Of a DNA stretch of 64,000 bases, positions 34,590 through 46,800 are shown piece after piece (positions within the stretch are counted from its first letter, which is position 1; every line of letters begins with the position of its first letter). Source of the DNA: Saccharum officinarum. Lineage: Eukaryota > Streptophyta > Magnoliopsida > Poales > Poaceae. A model generated the notes under the pieces. The model was not told where the DNA came from. It saw only the letters and a list, made by a program, of their open reading frames with translations, and did no database searches. The stretch spans positions 1 through 64,000 of the forward strand of contig JAIWYO010009558.1 in assembly GCA_020631735.1 (NCBI GenBank), in the 5' to 3' direction. Both the position numbers and the translations under genes were made by a program.

Positions 34590-35739
34590 CTTGTCTTTTT
34601 GTATGGGCCTTCTGTTGAGATAGAGTTTACTCTTCGAAAGTAATTCTTCTTTTGATTGTTGTTTTCATGATCAATATTGTTTCCTCCGATGATTGTCATG
34701 ATTCTTCCTTTGCTTGCCATTGAAGTTGATGGAGAGTTGTCTTGTTTGTTGTTCCCTTGTGGGTTGCTATTTGCCATAGAGGATTCGGGCTGTATTTCAA
34801 AATTTGTTTGTTGTTGATTTTGCCTCCATTGATTTGGGTCGTATATTGCCATTGGTCTATAGCTATATGATGATGAGCCTGGGATCATTGCTTGGGAGTG
34901 TCCAAACTAAATTGGATAATAAGAGTTTTGTTGGCCTTGAATCTTTTGATTGACAGCTTTTGATTGACTTGAGATTTTATTTTCTTCTTGTATTTCTTCG
35001 ATGCTTTTGTTTACTTTTAGACACATTTTTTATGTGTGTCCAGCCCATTTGCCGTGAATAATGCAATACATGTCTTCTGGTCTTAGGGGTGTTCTTCCTC
35101 TTCCTTGTCCTCCTCTTCCTCTTGAATTAAAGTCACCTCTTTCGAATGTCCTTTGGTTGTACTAACTGATGTACTGATTTTGAGGTGAGAAAGTGTTTTC
35201 AGTAGCTGAATTGCTATTTTGAACTTGATTGACTTGGGTAAAGTGTCTTCGCTCAAAGTTATTTTGCTTTGGGGGTTGAAAATTGCTGTTTTTGTTTTGA
35301 TTTCTAAAGCTGTTTTCTTCCTCAATTCTTTTTCTGTAATCTTCATCGGACTTGCAGTACTTTTGGATTTCTTCGTAAAGTTGAGTCAGTGAAGTTGGCT
35401 TTTCTCGAGTAAGGTGTGCTGCACATTGTCCTGCCCAAAATCCCTTGATTGCTGCAATTATGACAACTTCGTCTGGGATATTTGTGATTTGAGATTTGAT
35501 TTGAATGAATCTCTTGTAATATTGACTTAGAGGTTTTTTGGGCTGTTGTTTGCAGTTGAATAAATCCACGTCTGTAAGACCAGTTAGTTAAAATTCTTGG
35601 AAGTCAACAAGTAGATTTGTCTTTAATTGTTCCCATGAATATATAGATCTTGCTTTCAGAGATGAATACTAGTGTTGTGCTGGACCTTTTACTGCCATGA
35701 AAAATGACTTTGCAAGTGTGGTTTTGTCCCCTCTGCCTG

Positions 35740-37678
35740 TGAAAGCCTAAGTTTAGTTTTGGTAATTAATGACACCAAGTTGCTAATGCCATGTGTTAAG
35801 TGTTTTGAGATAGGCATAAGCAACACATGTGATGAAGGTGTTTATGGCAAGGAGTGGTGGCCACAAGATCACAAAGAGATGATGCATGGACATGAAATGA
35901 TGATCATGATGGAGATGCACATAATATGAAGGACATGATGATCAAGTGTAGGAGAAGGATCTAAGAGCGCAAGGCAAAGGTATAACCATAGGGGTTTTCC
36001 TTTTACCGGTCTAAGATGAGTAGAGAAGTGATTGATCGGGTTTAGGATAGATAACCGACTATCAAGAGGGGCAATCACGGTTAGCTCGGGAATCAAGTGC
36101 CACTAGATCATTGTCTTGAGCATATGCATTAGGATCTAGTAAATAGCTAACATAACGCCTTGAAAAATGATTCTGAAATGCTAACACACATGCACATGGT
36201 GATGTATACTTGGTGGTGTTAGCACTTTTGTGAAGGCGGTGAAGTTTAAGGGGTAGAGAGGGGTTTGGGTTCCTCTCTCCCTCCCGCCGAGCTTGCGAGG
36301 CGGGATTCGACGCTTTTTGGAGAAGTGAAATGCCTATTTTCTACTGCGCCGGAAGTCGGAAAAGAAACGGAGACGAACGGAGGTCACTGTGGTGACCGGA
36401 CGCTGCACCGGACGCGGTCACGGTATGACTGGACGCGTCCAGTCAGTTCAATCCGGTCAGCGCGCCTAGGGTTAATGACCGGACGCTGGTCTAGCTTGAC
36501 CAGCGCGTCCGGTCAGTTCACCTGTGCGCAAAAGTAGAGTGAGCGACCGGCGCGTCCGGTCCTTTACGAAACCGACGCGTCCGGTCAGGCGTCCAGAGGG
36601 GCAGAAAGCAGCGAAGTGGTGATCGGACGCGCGGCGCGTCCGGTCACGTGCGATCGGACGCGTCCGGTCGTGATGGGAGCTTACTGGACTCTGACCGGAT
36701 GCCAGGTGAGGCACGTCCGGTCATACGCTAGGGCGCGTCCGGTCATACACAAGAGCGTGTCCGGTCATAGCAACGGTAACTTCTGACGCGCACTGTTCAC
36801 GCTTGTCCTGTATTGATCGGAGCGTCCGGTCAATACGTTTTGAACTGCGTCATCCGTAACGGCTAGCTGTGTACCCCTTCGTTATAAATAGACATTGGCC
36901 GGGGTTTGAGGGTAACTCTTGCACATTTTGAGACCTAGAGACATACTTTGAGCTAGAGAACAACCCCTCCACTCATCTCTTTGCATAGTTGCACATCTTG
37001 AGTGAGATTCAAGTGCATTGCTTGAGAGTTGTATTCTAGAGGCACTTGATCTTTGAGTTGCTGCGGATTTCTTGTTACTCTTCCGTGTTTCTCGACACGG
37101 TAGACGGCTTGGAGCAGCAGAGGTGATTGAGCTCACAATTGGAGATTGTTGGAGTCATCACTAAGTGTTGTAAGAGGTTCTTGATCCTTCCCCGTGGGAG
37201 TTCGCGAATTGGATACTCTAGTGGAGCTCGTGGCTTAGAGGATCCCCATCTTGTGTGCGGTTGTGCGGCGCCCGCCGAGGGCTCGACTCTTGATAGTCGA
37301 TTAGCTCGTGAACCGACAAGTGGGTGTATTGCCATAACGGGGAGTAGCTTGCCGGGAAGCAAGTGAACCTCGGGATAAATTCTTGTGTCATTCTCTTCCC
37401 GAGGACTTCTCTTGTATGATTGATTGATTGGTACTCATCATCTCTACACGGCGGTATAATCACTCAAAGCTCTTCTCTTGTATTACTTCTTATTTCTACC
37501 TTATAGTTGTTGTTGTGTTTAGTGAATAGCTTTGTTATAGACTTGTGTAGGTGACTTGCTTAATTAGTTAGAGCTAGTGCTTTTGCTTCGCCACCTTTCG
37601 TACTAACGTGTGGTTAAGTAATTCTTGTAGAAGTTTTAATTAGGCTATTCACCCCCTCTAGCCTATTTGGACCTTACA
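35740..37678 (+). mobile_element. Solo LTR (1.94 kb, copia-like) in Tat gag
   Basis: Starts TG and ends CA, flanked by perfect GCCTG duplications (35735-35739, 37679-37683). No second LTR, primer site or coding domain is inside, so a solo LTR left by recombination fits. On the plus strand TTATAAATA at 36882-36890 is a TATA box with ~790 bases of R/U5 after it. U3 contains many GCGTCCGGTC motifs. The length and CACCCCCTCTAGCC end suggest a large-LTR copia group such as SIRE/Maximus; that is inference. Confidence 0.82.
36425..36830. repeat. Dispersed GCGTCCGGTCA motifs in solo-LTR U3
   Basis: About ten near-copies of CG(C/T)GTCCGGTC(A) in 400 bases, several forming ACCGGACGCGTCCGGT-type palindromes, just upstream of the TATA box at 36882. 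Confidence 0.85.
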
Positions 37679-38230
37679 GCCTGCAATTATTGCGGCTTCA
37701 AAACTCATTAGGAATTGCCTCAGATCTGATTCACCATCAAATGTTGGTATCACGTTGAACTTGTACCCTATAGGCCATTGAGCTAGCTGCAAATTTGTTG
37801 ATAGTGGGGAGCTTGTATCAATTGATATGAATGCTTTATGAATATTTCTCTCTTGAGAGATTCTTGTTGCTGGATGCGATTCTTTTTGATTTATAACTTC
37901 ATGATTTGCATTTTGCAGTTGCTCGTTTAAATTACGAAGGGTAACTTCGGCCTCTTCTATTCTTTGTTTGAGTGTCTTTTCTCGTGCTCTTGCGCGACAT
38001 TCTTCAAGTTCTTTTTGCCTTCATAAAACTTGTTCTTCAAGTTTTTTAAGTCTTTGTTCTTCAGTTTCGGTCGTTCTTGAAGAATTTGCACCTTGAGAGA
38101 TTTCTTTTGTAAGACATTTGTCTTCTCCGAGTGGTTGTTCGTCTTCGGTTTCTTTATTGACGGTTTTCTTGTTTGGTCTTGCCATTTTATTTCTTGTGGT
38201 CGTGAAGATCTTCAGATGCACGCACAAACG

Positions 38231-38240
38231 GTGGGCGCCA
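38231..38240 (-). other. Primer binding site of Tat element
   Basis: The minus strand reads TGGCGCCCAC two bases inside the 5' LTR, a PBS-like TGGCGCC start. Which tRNA it pairs with is not called. Confidence 0.65.
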
Positions 38241-38242
38241 GA

Positions 38243-38937
38243 TGTCGGGTGAAAAGTTCAGGTCAAACGACACGATTCACACAATCATCAGAAAAATTTT
38301 ATCCAAGGCAAAATTACATGCAAAGTTGCATTTATTTCATGATCCTACCATACATATTAGAGGGGTATTTATAGGGACCTAGCCTTCGTATTTTACATAA
38401 AATGACTATTTTACCCCTGACCCAACTATTTACAACCCTTTATTTACGTAAGGGCGAAGGGGTCATTTTCTCCTAATTTAGTCTTCTTTTTCGCATCCGA
38501 TCATCTTTTCCTTCAATGAATTTATTTTTTTCAGATCATCTTATGTTTCTTGTTCACTTCTCTGTCCAGCGAAGTTAAATTCTTGACGACGAAGTCGACA
38601 GTCGAAGTTGAATTCTTGACGACGAAGTCGACAGTCGAAGTTGAATTCTTAACGACGAAGTCGATAGGCGAAGTTGAATTCTTGGCGACGAAGTCGATAC
38701 GCGAAGTTGAGTTCTTGTCGACGAAGTCGATATGCGAAGTTTAATTCTTAGCGACGAAGTCCATAGGCGAAGTTGAATTCTTGGCGACGAAGTCGATACG
38801 CGAAGTTGAATTCTTGGCGACTAAGTCAAAATACATTCTTCGCTGTATTTTTTCCTGCAAGTGAATGTCATCAGAATATTTTTATATCTTTTTTACTCCA
38901 AAGTTTGGGCTTGAGTTTTTTTGGACGAAGTTAATTT
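38243..38937 (-). repeat. 5' LTR of Tat element
   Basis: Matches 23910-24604. Contains the same 33-bp tandem repeat (about 38569-38830) and TATTTATA (TATAAATA on the minus strand) at 38366-38373. It stops at TTAATTT and lacks the CCCAACA end present in the other LTR, so its outer tip is lost. Confidence 0.9.
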
Positions 38938-38954
38938 AGCAGGTTGATTAATTT

Positions 38955-39060
38955 GAGGCCTGGTTCAGTTCTTAGGAAATTTTGCCTGACACATGCATAT
39001 AATACTAAACGTAGGCGAAAAAAAGTAATTGCACAGTTTTCGAGGAAATCGTGTACAGCA
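38955..39060. mobile_element. Truncated MITE of the GGCC-TGTTTAGTTC family (reverse)
   Basis: GAGGCCTGGTTCAGTTC, ACACATGCAT and AAAGTAATTGCACAGTTT match one half of the family in the orientation seen at 59043. The other half is missing. Confidence 0.55.
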
Positions 39061-39129
39061 AAACATTATATATAAAAATTAAATAGAAACTGATAATGGT
39101 GTCTGAGTCATGTACGAATCATCTGACCG

Positions 39130-39500
39130 CCAGTGCTTGCTGTTTCGGGCATCGATCGTGCTATTCCTTCTTCCCCTGAAGAACACCCGTTGCCATCTTC
39201 ATTCGTCTCAAGTTCAATCAACATGCATGGCCTAAGGGGGTACGGGAAGGGCAATGATTCGCCAAATGGGATTTGCTTGCTCTCTTCATTGGCCATTAGA
39301 CTTGCTCACTGCATAAGTATGCTTGAAATAGCTATAGCCACAGCAGAAAAAAAAGCTCAAGCAAGCAGGTTGATCATATTGCGTTTCCATTTCCATGCCC
39401 TGTGAAGCGCACGCGCCCGCCGTGTCCAAAAGCAACGCAATCTGCCCTGCAATCTTTCGCTGGCCGGCCGGAAGGATCACGCAAAGGTGGATGGAAATGT
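39130..39500. other. Non-coding second copy of the local duplication
   Basis: Matches 23725-23909 and, at 39363 (AGCAGGTTGAT), the flank right of the Tat element at 38938. It therefore shows roughly what the site looked like before the Tat insertion. No gene recognised. Confidence 0.55.
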
Positions 39501-39556
39501 GTAGCCTCGATCGATCGGTAGCTGGTAGTGGCGGGGGGGGTCATCCCAATCCCAAC

Positions 39557-39721
39557 CAGTGGCGGATGCAGGATGAGAATCAAGGGGGGCTAAAACAATA
39601 GAGATGTTGATTTGCATGAAGATTTAACGGTGATTTGATGTTTTTGCTACAGTGTTTTTAGTGGTAAATCAGATCATTAGGGGAGGCTGGAGCCCACCCA
39701 GCCCCTGTAGATCCGCCACTG
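39557..39721. mobile_element. hAT MITE (165 bp)
   Basis: CAGTGGCGGATGCAGG on the left and TGTAGATCCGCCACTG on the right, flanked by perfect ATCCCAAC on both sides (39549-39556, 39722-39729). Confidence 0.9.
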
Positions 39722-39729
39722 ATCCCAAC

Positions 39730-40587
39730 GTGCACGGCATAGGTTACGGTACGAGTGGGCAGGCCACACATGCACGGATGCACCTCGAAAATAGAAGCTC
39801 CGATACAGAGTAAACGAGAGAGAGAGAAAAAAGGGCACTAGTTCTACCAGAAAAGTTGTTCACAGAAAGTGTTGCACACTTGCACTTTGCTTGATATACT
39901 AGTACTAGCACAGTAGTACATACCAAAAACAAAGTGCTGAGTCGCCGACGCCGCGCGCTCGTGCCGGTGCGGCGGTGCCAATGCCAACTGCCATGGGAAG
40001 TTGGGATCCGTCGTCGGATCTAGCTGCGAAAAACGCCCATGGACCTCACCTAGTCACTCACCTGAGCGCGCGTTTGGCGTTCCTGCCCTGCCCTGGACGA
40101 CGACGCACACTGGCCTGCCCCGGCGTTGGCGTTCTCCAGAAAGGAAGGAATCCCCGTCCGTCCGGCGGACGCAAAGCTGCTGCCATCGCCCATCGCCCGG
40201 GAACGAACAACGCCACACAGTAAAAACCGGCCGCGGCGCGGTAATTGACGCACACCTTCCGTCCCCGCACCGGAGAGAATCGCGACAAAAGATCTCGTGA
40301 CGCCGCGCATCAACTCCGTCCCGTCTTCCACGGCACCCATGGCTGGCCGGCCGCGCCCGCGCAGTGAGAGAGGCTCCATGCACCACGCACCACGCACCCG
40401 CACGTCGCATGACAAGTGGGCTCCGCAAGCCCCTCCTCCGGCGCGCGCACCCAAACTCCGCGCTACCTCTTCTCACTTCCACACTGGGCCCGACGACTCC
40501 GGGGCCTGCGAGTCAGTCACTGCGGCTCACTCTCCACCAGGTGCAGCGGTCACGCGGAGGGAGTGGTGGGGGCCAGCGAGGCGAGAG
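39730..40587. other. GC-rich upstream region of EDM2-like gene
   Basis: Base composition rises from 39930 on. Long open frames here are by-products of GC-rich sequence; none shows a protein family. Likely promoter. Confidence 0.45.
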
Positions 40588-40596
40588 CATAAAAAT
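40588..40596 (+). promoter_or_regulatory. TATA-like box of EDM2-like gene
   Basis: CATAAAAAT in GC-rich surroundings, ~240 bases before the leader-exon donor CGCAGAG|GTACGC at 40826. The leader intron would run 40826-42079. Confidence 0.4.
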
Positions 40597-42095
40597 CGGA
40601 CGTGACCCTTCGCAGGCTGCTAGGCTTCTGTTTCTGTCACACGCCTCCCTCCCCCACGCTGCTCACAGCGTCTGTGCGTGTTGTACCTTCTCCCTCCTCC
40701 CACAACCCCCTCTGGGGTTTGGTTGGGGTTTTGCTTGCTCCCCGGAGGAATCAACAGCGACGGCGTCCCGCCCCCGCCGCGGGTGCTAGGGCGTGCGGGT
40801 GCTCGAATCGCGCGGCGCCGCAGAGGTACGCGCGCTCGGCGATCCCACCGCGCCCGTTTCCGCTTCGTTCGTCTTCGTTCTGGGTGGGTGGGTGGGGTTT
40901 GGGTTCCGTCGTTCGTTCCGACGACTCGGAGGCGATCGCCGGCCTGCGGAGGGGTCGCGGAGGCTCCGGGTGGAAACTGCCGAGGATCGCGCGCCCGTGG
41001 AATTATTTTCGCCTTTTTTTTTTCCTGTGCTTTTATTTCGCTGCGAGTTTGGGGGGTGCTGGGCGATCGGTTGGTTCTAGCGTGGTTGAGGCGCTTCGCG
41101 GGAGGGATTGGTGCCGAATGCCTGTGCTCTGCGGCCCTTTTGGCCCCGTTTTCTGGTGGTGATTTGGGACTTTGGGTGGGGGTTTCCGCGCGCGCGCATT
41201 GGGATTTGGGAGGAGCTTTTCGGCTGTGCTTTTACAATGGCGCTCCGATTTGGTTGGCCCCTTCCTAGGGAGTAGGAACTACTGGCGCCGGGTGTGTTGT
41301 TCGAGCGATTTCCGGCGGTTTTGTCTCGGAAATTTCTGTGTTCGCCCTTGATTTTGCCTGCTCATGTGCTCACTGCTCAGGGTGGCTAGGTAGTACACCA
41401 GTTAGGGAGCTCGATCGATTGCTGCCTGCGGCACCCGCCGCCCCCTCGTCGCCGGCTCCGACTTCGCTACCGCATCGGGATTACGAGCGACCGCAGTGGG
41501 CAGCGGCACCGATCCGTGGTCGCCCAGTTCTCTTGCACACCCGCAGTTTTCTAGGTGGGTTTGGGGGTCTATGGGTTTAAATTTTGTTCTCCGGCAATTT
41601 CTGAGGAAATGATTGGTCGCTAGGTCGCGGGTATTTAAGTAGTACTAACGTTCATGTACACGGAGCTGCATTTATGCCTCAAATTGGGTACTGGGAGATC
41701 CCTTTAATAACTCTGAAGAGTTTGAGCATGCCGGAATGATTTGCTGGTTGGATAACGGCTGTGCCTCGTTTGGATTTTGGTGTAAAAAGTAGTGCAAATT
41801 AAACGCAGATTGTTATGGCTCTTGTGTTGTACGTAATCATTATGGTTTCCAGAACTTCATGCTCGGTAGGCTCCCCTGATTTTGGGTTGTGGGTGTTGTT
41901 TAGTGCTGTTGATGTTTCAGTTTTGGCTTTGGAGTCATTTTACTCAGCACTTATGTAATAGATTTCACAAATTTATATGCAAAATGTTTTCCTGGTGCAA
42001 GAATCTGAGTTACGAAAACAACAACCTTTATTCTTGTCAAAAGTGGTGCTGAATGCAGACTATTTTGGTGCCTTAACAGGTTTCATACAAGAGGA

Positions 42096-43808
42096 ATGAT
42101 CAAGCAAGATATGGCTGGGCACACCCACGAAGATAGATACGCAAATGTTGATTTAGTTTGTGCTCTGTGTGACAATGGAGGTGAAATTATAAGGTGGGTG
42201 TGCACTTTTTCCAGTTTTTTTTAATCTGCTATCCATTATGCATTTCCTGCCAGGATAAGTAAAATATTCAGAATGCTCCATGACTGATGTAGTCCATGCT
42301 GTTGACATAATGCTGCTTTTTCAGGTAGAAATATATATACGCACATTAGTTAGTAGTATGGACATGGTAAAAGAGGGCTGAGGGTTGTAAAATTGATTTA
42401 ATTTAAAAGGGAACATAGTGGTGTCTAGTTTTTTAGTTCTGTCTTAGAGTATCACCTATATACCCATGCAGTTTTTCAAGAGATATATGCAGTGGCCCGG
42501 AAATTACTAGTTGTTTTTCATAACGGATTTCGCCACTTTGTTTGCAACGTCTTTTGAAGTTACTGTATTACATGTGAGCTAACGGAATTGGTGAGTCATT
42601 GAACAATGCTTGGTTGTGGTTGAAACTACTCGCTTTTGTTGCCTAAAATGCCTGTATTGTCTGTATTTGGTCTCAAAGGCTCGCATTTTGCCAGCTATGG
42701 CCAATATTAGTGTCCAGTTTGCATCATCTTCTATACTTTTTGAAGAGAACACACAAAAATTCTACGTATATGATTATCTTCTCATCTTAGATAAACACCT
42801 TCTAATGTCTATCCATTCTTTCTGATTCATGAAATGTTTTTTTTTCTGTACTTTCTTGCAGCTGTGAAGGCCGGTGTATGAGGTCGTTTCATGCAACTAA
42901 CGATTCTGGTGAAGATTGTCCAACCTTAGGCTACAGCAGGCAGCAGTTAGATGTACCTATCATGACCCTTTCACAGTTGAACAAGTTTAACTTTATTGAC
43001 TTAACATATTCTCCAACCTGTTGTGGGCGTCCTTTGATGAACTCATGCATATTTACAGGTGATGAAAGTTTTTAAGTGCAAGAATTGTGAGTATGGAATA
43101 TATCAATGCTTTGCCTGTGGAAGGCTAGGTTCAGCTAAAACTAATCCTCCAGAGGTTACTCCCTTTCACTAAAAAATATTCATAGAAAATTCATTCGGAT
43201 ACTAATTTTTTCGAAAGGCGGCAAAAAGCTTTTGCCGGATTTTTATTAGACGAGAGAAAGAAAAACAAAAGGGGTGTTACAACAACTTTATAAAACCACT
43301 CAAAAACAAAACTCGACTCTACTACAGCCTACAAATAACAGACCACTACCCCGAGGGGGAAAAGAGAGGAAGGAAAGACCAAACACTTTATAACAAAGAA
43401 AAAGGAGACCTACTGGAGTCTGTCCGTACGTATTCGGATACTAATTGGATGATAACTTTACCAGTGCAATCATAAAATATGGTAGAATTATTAATGCTCC
43501 TTTATACTGTGTCAGATGGTTTTTGAAAGCTTTTTGTTTTAAATTCCTTGTTTCTTTTAGGTGTTTCCATGTGCATCTTCAACTTGCGGTCACTTCTATC
43601 ATGCAAAGTGTGTTGCTCAGTTACTCTTCCCTGAAAACGAGGCCAAAGCAACTGAGTATACAGCAATGATAGCCAGTGGGGCAAAATTTGCATGTCCCCT
43701 CCACAAATGTGGCATCTGCAAGTACGGGGAGAACAAAGAGGATAAGGAGCTGCAGTTCGCTGTATGTAGGCGGTGCCCAAAGTCATATCATAGAAGATGC
43801 TTGCCAAG
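42096..43808 (+). CDS. EDM2-like gene, PHD-finger exons
   Basis: Four exons (42096-42193, 42862-42952, 43059-43154, 43561-43808). Start ATG 42096 (MIKQDMAGH) or in-frame 42111. Exon 1: VCALCDNGGEII; exon 2: SCEGRCMRSFHA and CPTLGY; exon 3: VFKCKNCEYGIYQCFACGRL; exon 4: VFPCASSTCGHFYHAKCVAQLL, CPLHKCGICKYGE, LQFAVCRRCPKSYHRRCLPR. Cys/His spacing fits the paired PHD-like zinc fingers of EDM2, which read histone H3 tails. All donors are GT and acceptors AG. The intron after 43154 holds a LINE fragment. Confidence 0.88.
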
Positions 43809-46800
43809 GTATTAAAGACTTATTTGCATTGTTCATTTCCATAGTAGTTTGCATTCCATCAATAGTCATTTCAATACAAGTCTACCTGTCCACAGGGAAA
43901 TTGTCTTTGAGGACTTCACTGAGAATGGTCAATGTGTTTTCCAAAGGGCGTGGGACAACCTTCTTCCCAACAATCGTATCTTGATATATTGCTTGTATGA
44001 TATGTTTCCTGCAGTCAAGTAGCTCTGCTGATTTTATTATTATCCAACAAAATTCTGAATGGACCTTGTTATTTGGCCAGGAAGCATGAAATTAATCCAG
44101 AATATAGAACCCCCACAAGAAATCATATTAAGTTTCCTGAGGACCCTACTGCTCTCAGGAAACCCCTCAATTGTGTCAATGGAATGAACAAAAAGGCAGT
44201 GAAGATACGACGTCTCGACGAGCTTCCTTCTAATAAACCCCTCAATTGTGTCAATGGAATGAACAAAAAGACAGTGAAGATACAACGTCTTGAGGAGCTT
44301 CCTTCTGTGCCATTGTCCAATGTTAAAAGATCTTCCTGCACAGTGAGAAGTTCTTCATTAAGAAATTTGATGAATAAAAGAAGGAAAGTGACTGTTTCTG
44401 AAGAAAAACCTGTGGCTATGACGAAACTCCCTGAGATTGACAGAGACACTGAGATGAGGCAAGTCTATATCCCTGTGTTTACTGCTATCTGTTTCCTTCT
44501 TTCCAACCAATTTGTTCTTCATATGCATTTCTTCTGCTATGAAATAAAGTTTTGATGGTGTGGGCTTCCCACAAAGAAAATAACAAGAGTTTCAGTAAAT
44601 AGAAACTCCAAGAATATCTAATGGTCATAACATTGTTCATAACTCTTGCTAATTCAGTGTAAACATTGTGCATTAGAGGTTATGAAAAAGTCAATGAACT
44701 ATGTTTGTTAAGATATTTTACTTTAAAAATATATTTTTGGATTTGTTTAGGTTTGTTTCAGTGGAACTTTGGTTATTATTCAAAAGATTAAGGTTCACTG
44801 TGTGCTATTTTTTCATTTACACTAATGGAAGCGTCATTTACAACAATATTAATCTCTCTTAGATCATAACCATCACATTTGTTCGGTTTACTTTTATTTC
44901 TGTGCCAGTTATCGTATAAAATATTTTGAGTGAATTCAACCATGACATTATGTGTGCAGTATTTTGTTCAATTCATGCTTTCTTTAGTACTGTTGTATCC
45001 TTTTCTTTCCATGATCTGCACTGCATGCACTGAGGCTACCCTTCTCTTAGAATGTATGAGTTTGCACAAAAAGCGGCAGCTGGTATAACAATGGAGGATG
45101 TAAAGAAAAAGCTAGTGGTACCATCTACACATGCACCATATCTGCAGAATGCCGATGACATTACACTGGAAAAGGTGGAAGAGTCTGTTGAGGTACTTTG
45201 CTATACTTTGAAGAACTGAAGATTTTCCATGGATTTGGTTGGTTTCTTATGTCATTATGTGTTTTCCATGCAGGCAGTTAAAGATGCTCTGCATATGTTA
45301 GAAAATGGTGCATCTATAGCAGCTGCCAAATCTGTCTGCCCACCTCATGTTCTGTTTCAACTTGTAAAGTGGAAGGTACATGGAAATGTGGAACTCTCCT
45401 CTTGGTTGTTTTACACAAATTATGTTTTACTACTATTCTTTTACATATTTACAGCTTTAGATGGTATGCATATACTATTGTAGTAGTTTGCCAAGTTCTA
45501 GCCCTTATTTTTTTTAGACTAATTGACTTTGTTACCTCCTTATTATTCCCTCTGGTCACAAATAATTTACGATTTGGACAAGATCTAGTCAAATTTTGAA
45601 ACTTTAACTATCAGCAATTTTTGAAATATTTAGCTTGGAAACACACCAGAAAAAGTGGGTTTGTCTTGAAAAGTATTTTCATAATTAATCTCATAAGCAT
45701 ATTAACTTTTGTAAATATATTTTAATAGAAATGGTGGTCAGGGTTGCATCTTGAAGGCCATGAGAAGTGAAAAATGTCAAGTTTTTTTTTGACTAGTGGG
45801 AGTATTACTGAAACATTGAGATAACCCATTTAGAACACCAGATACCTTGGAAAATATTTTTTTATTCTTCGTAGTATTATAGGCAAGGTGCAAATGTGCA
45901 ATGAGTGGTTAAATATGATGTTTTATGTACTCGAGGTTAATTTTTTTTGTTGTTGTTAAATTTAAAGTTTGGCATCCATTATAACATGTTCTATTATCTG
46001 CAGAACAAGCTGAATGTATTTCTTGCACCATTTCTTCATGGCATGCGCTACACATCTTATGGGCGCCACTTCACGAAACTGGATAAACTCCAGCTGGTAG
46101 GTGCAACCATTAGTCCTTAAAACAAGACATGATTATCTTCACATTGCATTTGTTAATCTTTTCTTCCTGTTCTCTTAGAAGCAATGCATCACATTGCCAC
46201 ATGGCTATAGCGTTCTGCATAAACAGAGAGACATGCTCTCTGCCTCTTGAGTATGAGGATGGTCTATTTGGAACCACCGCAACAGATGTGTGTTTGATGG
46301 GATTCAACCCAGTCTTAATGGAGTTTTAGCTGTAGTTAAGGATGAACTTCACCTCTGGAGTCTGGCCGGAGCTCGAGGAGTTTCCCATCTCCTTGCTCTA
46401 GAGCCAGCCAATGGGTGAGTTCTCCTACTACTAGTGGTCGAGGGTCAGGTCTTTGTCTAGAGAGAGACGGATTGTGCCTTGTGAAGTGTGTTGGGGTGTG
46501 TATGGTGTTGTAAGGGGTTCCTAAACCCCCTTTTTCTTCTTCTTCTTAATATAATGATACGCAGCTCTCCTGCATGTTGAAGAAAAAAAATTGTGAATTT
46601 GCAGTCTGTGCATAATTGTCATAAAGGATAAACAAAAAGACATTGCCACTAGTAATACTTTTGCTGTGGTTGAACGATAAATAATAAATTGGCATCCATA
46701 TGCCAAATGATAATTTGGAACATAATTCAAACTTTTTGTTTTTTGAATACATGTAATATGCTACCAATGTGGTTAGTTTACATGACTTGGGGGCCAAGCC

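Larger units (their letters stand above)
35040..38185 (-). pseudogene. gag of Tat element, split by a solo LTR
   Basis: The N-part starts at ATG 38185 (MARPNKKTVNKETEDEQ), with a Glu/Arg/Gln coiled coil (KLEEQVL...TLKQRIEEAE) down to 37684. The core is interrupted in AAIIAG by the insertion 35740-37678. The C-part (35739-35083) has LFNCKQQPKKPLSQYYKRFIQ and IAAIKGFWAGQCAAHLTREK, then an RGRG-type stretch and a CIIHGKWAGHT-x-KMC zinc knuckle with a stop inside. Several stops break it. Confidence 0.75.

Noticed and set aside
40054..41268. Several overlapping long frames before the EDM2-like gene
   Set aside because: GC-rich promoter and leader sequence; frames lack domains and overlap on both strands.
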